From assembly GCA_016802295.1 (NCBI GenBank), contig JAESIW010000138.1:133904-197903 (forward strand): a stretch of DNA of 64,000 nt, written 5' to 3'. Position 1 is the first letter of the stretch; each line of letters opens with the position of its first letter. The notes beneath the pieces are model-generated. The model worked only from the letters and a program-made list of their open reading frames with translations. It had not been told where the DNA came from and did no database searches. The stretch is from Brachionus rotundiformis (Eukaryota > Rotifera > Eurotatoria > Ploima > Brachionidae). Position numbers and translations under genes: made by a program. Shown here piece by piece: positions 60,895 to 64,000 of the stretch.

Positions 60895-62392
60895 CTATGC
60901 AACACCTATAGCTACATCATCGTAGACTCTTCCTGTTAAATTAAGTTTCATTTTTTCATTGATAGGCAAATTGTGCTGCTTGATTCTTTCCCTATTGATA
61001 AAAATTTTTAAAATATTAGAATAAGAAGATAGCTAAACTATTACGCATAATAAGGCTTATTTTTGTTGAGTATTTGAGCTGATTTTGATATAAAAACTGA
61101 TTTATGTCCATTTCCAGAATCATTTGAATCATTAGTAGCAATGTCGTAACGTCCGACTCCGACCGAATTCTTTAGAATAAAATTAAATTTTATCTTTTAA
61201 ATTAACTTTACACTTACAAAATTTTTATTAAGTCTTTTTTGGTATCTAATATCACTTCTCTCTGATGAGCTCAAGAAAGGAGGCATTTTAGAAACAAATC
61301 TAGGTGGCTCTTTGGCATCATAATATCCTGGTCCAGGCCTAAAACAATTTTTAAATACTCATTGATTATTTTTTATTATTTTTACCAAGATGGATTCCTA
61401 GGATGTAGAGAATTTGATAGCATTACTATTCGATCTCCTATAGGATTTGGATATTGAGTAAGCTTTCCGAATTTTCCTTGTTTTTGATGTTCTGGTTTTG
61501 AAATCAAATCAACAAAAGAGTCTAAACTATATTGACCAGGTCCGAGTTTATTTTCGGTTTTTTTAACCAAATGACCAGTTTTATGAATAGCACGATCGCC
61601 ACTAAATAGATCATATGGGCCTCTTTTTGATACCTTTTTCTGAATCAATTCATCGATTGAATTTTTGTGATCATATGTGCCAGGCGGGTTCTCTGATCCC
61701 TTTATATAAAAGTCAATAAATAATAACGAATAAATCTAAAGAAATACCACATAAGGCAAGCTTCTCGACTCTTTTGATCGCTCAATTATTGGTACTATTC
61801 CAGGCTTATTTTTTCGCTTAGTCTCAATTATTTCGTCAGGAATTCCATAAGCTCCTGGTCCAGGATTAAGATTAATTCCCTTATCGGAAAACCTTTCACT
61901 AAGCTGATCAATTATTCCTTTTTTACTTTTAGGTTTATCATTTTCTAATTGTATGTTATCCTTGATAGTATAATATGCTGGTCCAAGTCTTATTTTCTAA
62001 AATCTTTTAAAATTTTCTGATCAATTTTATCCAAAAAAACTAACATCTTCTTGTTTTTTTTTATAAGTTTCTTGGTACAAAAGATGAGGCATTTTTGCGT
62101 ATTTTTCAGTTAAAAAGCTTTTTTCCCAATTAGGACCACTTGCATTTTTAGAAACATTTTCATAACTAAATCCATCATACTTTAAAATTTCATAACTTCC
62201 CGGACCAAGGCGTCTTGACTTAAAAAAAAAACTAATAGAATTTATTCAGCTATAAAATTTTCTAACAATTTGAGCATCTAAATTTTCTTGATACGGCATT
62301 TTGCCAGTAGCAAATCTATTTGGATGAACGCCATTTAAGGTAAAACGAGAACTCTGTGATCCGAATGGATGTCCCTCAATTTTTTTTGACAT
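60895..62392 (-). CDS. Ciliary PG-rich repeat protein, LEXM/CIMAP2-like
   Basis: About seven exons read leftwards from the ATG at 62392 (MSKKIEGHPFGSQSSRFTLN). The protein carries SHIPPO/STPG-type repeats with PGPxxY cores: RRLGPGSYEIL, IRLGPAYYTIKD, LNPGPGAYGIPDE, NPPGTYDHKN, KLGPGQYSLDSF and PGPGYYDAKEPP. Between them are GPNWEKSFLTEKYAKMPHLL YQETYKKK, SKRGPYDLFSGDRAIHKTGH and GNGHKSVFISKS, blocks I associate with the LEXM (CIMAP2) family of axonemal microtubule proteins. It ends LNLTGRVYDDVAIGVA with a TAG at 60895. Repeats of this class bind the inside or outside of ciliary microtubule doublets. The broad class is secure; the exact orthologue is from memory. Confidence 0.8.
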
Positions 62393-63685
62393 TTTCACAA
62401 TTAAATTTTGTATTTTTAGTTTTTCATTTAGACTCTTTTTAAAAACTTTAGATTTGAAAAATACTTGAAAGCTTTGATCAAAATTAAATAAGTGAAGCTA
62501 AAATTTATTTAGCTTAATGTAAACAAAAGTTATTATTTCCATCGCTCACATCTAAGACTTAAAGTAAAAGCATAAAAGTTTTATTACTTACTATGGAAAC
62601 ATACCTTTTTTCAAAAATAATTAATTTATTTTAAATTTTGATGAAGTTTTAAAAAATTCAGACCTTGAATGGTAAACGGAAATTATTTGCATAAACTATG
62701 AAATATTCTAATTAAAATTAATAAACAATTGTTAAGATTTAAGATTTAAATATTGATCAGTATTTTGCTGGCTTAGATTTTAGTTCTGGGTTTTCCTGTC
62801 AAATGTTGAATACTTAAAATATTTAAATCATACTAGAGATAAACAAAGAATGACTCAATCCCTTTTTAAAGTTTTTGACTTTTATGTGTAAAATTTATAA
62901 CTTTTCAAATATATCAGTCTGATATGTTTAAAGATTGATCATGAATCAAATATTCTTATGATACTTATAAACATTGAAATTTTTTTGAAACTTTCATCTC
63001 GCCCTTATTTGATTAAGATATTAAGTTTGAAATCAAAATTTTTGTAACTGTTTAAAAAATGTGGTTAACATGTTTTATTATTCTATCATATAAAAAATAA
63101 ATAGGAAATAAATGACTCTAATTAAACTTCAATTTAAGAAATAGTGGAAGCTTGATTGAACCAATGGCATAATTAATTATGGTGAAAAGACATTTGGATT
63201 TTTTTATTCAAGGATAATTAATTGCTTTGTGATCAATATATAAATAATTAAATTTGTTAAATTCAAGTTTTCAGTTCAAAATAATATTAATTTGATTTCT
63301 ACTGAAAACAAATTTAAAAATTTCTTATTTCTCAAATTACCTTATCTAATATTATTAACTATTTTTACAAATTATAATTTAAAAAATTTAAATTAGTTTT
63401 TTAAATAAACGCAGCTTTGATCATTATTAATTTTATTCGTTTTTTTAAATTTTATCAGGTCGCCAAAAATATTCTTAGAAAAAGTATTTTATACAAGATT
63501 AAACTTTTCTTGTTTTTCTTGTTGATTCGTTTCTTAAAAAAATTCAAATCGTTTAGAGATGCTGCTATTTCACAAATAATATTTTTTAATATATTTTATT
63601 TTTGAAAATGTAAAATTTTATTCGAAATTAAGTATAAAGTTTAAATAAAAAAATTATAATTTAAGAAATAAATTTCAATTTTGAT
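62393..63685. other. AT-rich intergenic region
   Basis: 1.3 kb between the ciliary gene start and the end of the small heat-shock gene. No feature was recognised. Confidence 0.45.
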
Positions 63686-64000
63686 TTATTTGTGTTTTAT
63701 TGCTTCATGCTTCTTATGCTCGATTGGAACATTTCTATGTGGTTTGAAATTTAGATTCAATGGAGCATCGATTGCAATCTTATGATTCTCATAATTACAT
63801 TTTAAATGTTCAAAATCCGTATTCTCTGGAAGAGTAGTTCTTTTATAATAGTAAAACTTTGAAATTCCATCTGGTTTCTCAACTTTGTCTTCAGCTTTCA
63901 CAATCAAATCACGATCTTTAACACTTACAGATATCTTAGAAGGATCAATATTTTGAGGAACTGAAAATTTCATTTGCACTGCTTTGCTTCCGTCTTGACG
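63686..64000 (-). CDS. Small heat-shock protein (alpha-crystallin domain), C-terminal part
   Basis: The frame enters from the right edge and ends at 63686; 104 residues are visible. Text such as KFSVPQNIDPSKISVSVKDR, LIVKAEDK and FYYYKRTTLPENTDFEHLKC, then NYENHKIAIDAPLN, fits the beta strands of an alpha-crystallin domain (KFxVxxxxPxxIxVxVxDxxLxVxAxxE...F.R...LPEnvd...v.....G.L.I.AP). A short C-terminal tail (PHRNVPIEHKKHEAIKHK) has a VPI patch in the place of the I-x-I/V anchoring motif and is rich in His/Lys. This family is ATP-independent holdase chaperones. The N-terminus lies beyond the window. Confidence 0.82.
   Translation of the reverse strand, partial: RQDGSKAVQMKFSVPQNIDPSKISVSVKDRDLIVKAEDKVEKPDGISKFYYYKRTTLPENTDFEHLKCNYENHKIAIDAPLNLNFKPHRNVPIEHKKHEAIKHK

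Overview
This is nuclear DNA from an animal. It is very AT-rich, with compact multi-exon genes whose introns are mostly about 45-60 bases, start with GTAA and end in TAG. The gene set is metazoan: FEZF, SHOC2, SEPSECS, MIIP-like, OGFR-like, AMFR, MFSD2-like and ATP8A. The intron style, base composition and retroelement load suggest a small lophotrochozoan-type invertebrate, perhaps a monogonont rotifer. That placement is inference from general knowledge, because no marker gene in the window fixes the species.

Left third (1-20.2 kb). Two tandem paralogues encode secreted or type I membrane proteins of a LolA-like kind; the left one is cut by the window edge. Then come a complete ten-exon cathepsin D, SHOC2, an uncharacterised Ser/Asn/Gln-rich protein, an intronless protein with a SOCS-box-like segment, a MIIP-like gene, a short repeat protein and a DeSI-1 family protease carrying a PUL-like tail.

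Middle (21-33 kb). Two virtually identical intronless actin genes lie in direct orientation 10,263 bases apart. They share promoter and 3' flank. The DNA between them is a graveyard of broken mobile elements: a LINE reverse transcriptase with its centre deleted, two Ty3/gypsy integrase remnants (one with a chromodomain), a gypsy reverse transcriptase, a CACTA/EnSpm-type transposase remnant and a Tc1/mariner-type transposase remnant.

Right half (33-64 kb). OGFR-like, ARL1, SEPSECS, ABHD8, AMFR (gp78), an orphan terminal exon, ATP8A flippase, a VTI1-type SNARE, an MFSD2-like transporter, FEZF, a ciliary PG-rich repeat protein and, cut by the right edge, a small heat-shock protein. Truncated LINE tails and a further repeat lie near AMFR. 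Several products act in the secretory and endosomal membrane system (ARL1, ATP8A, VTI1, AMFR, MFSD2), but nothing shows that they form a functional cluster. Two same-strand pairs (ABHD8 to SEPSECS and ATP8A to VTI1) are only about 160 bases apart, each with a splice-acceptor-like sequence about 55 bases before the downstream start, so they are operon or trans-splicing candidates.

No tRNA, rRNA or CRISPR array was recognised. Exon boundaries were read by eye. They are solid for cathepsin D, ARL1 and MIIP (exon sums give intact frames) and approximate elsewhere.
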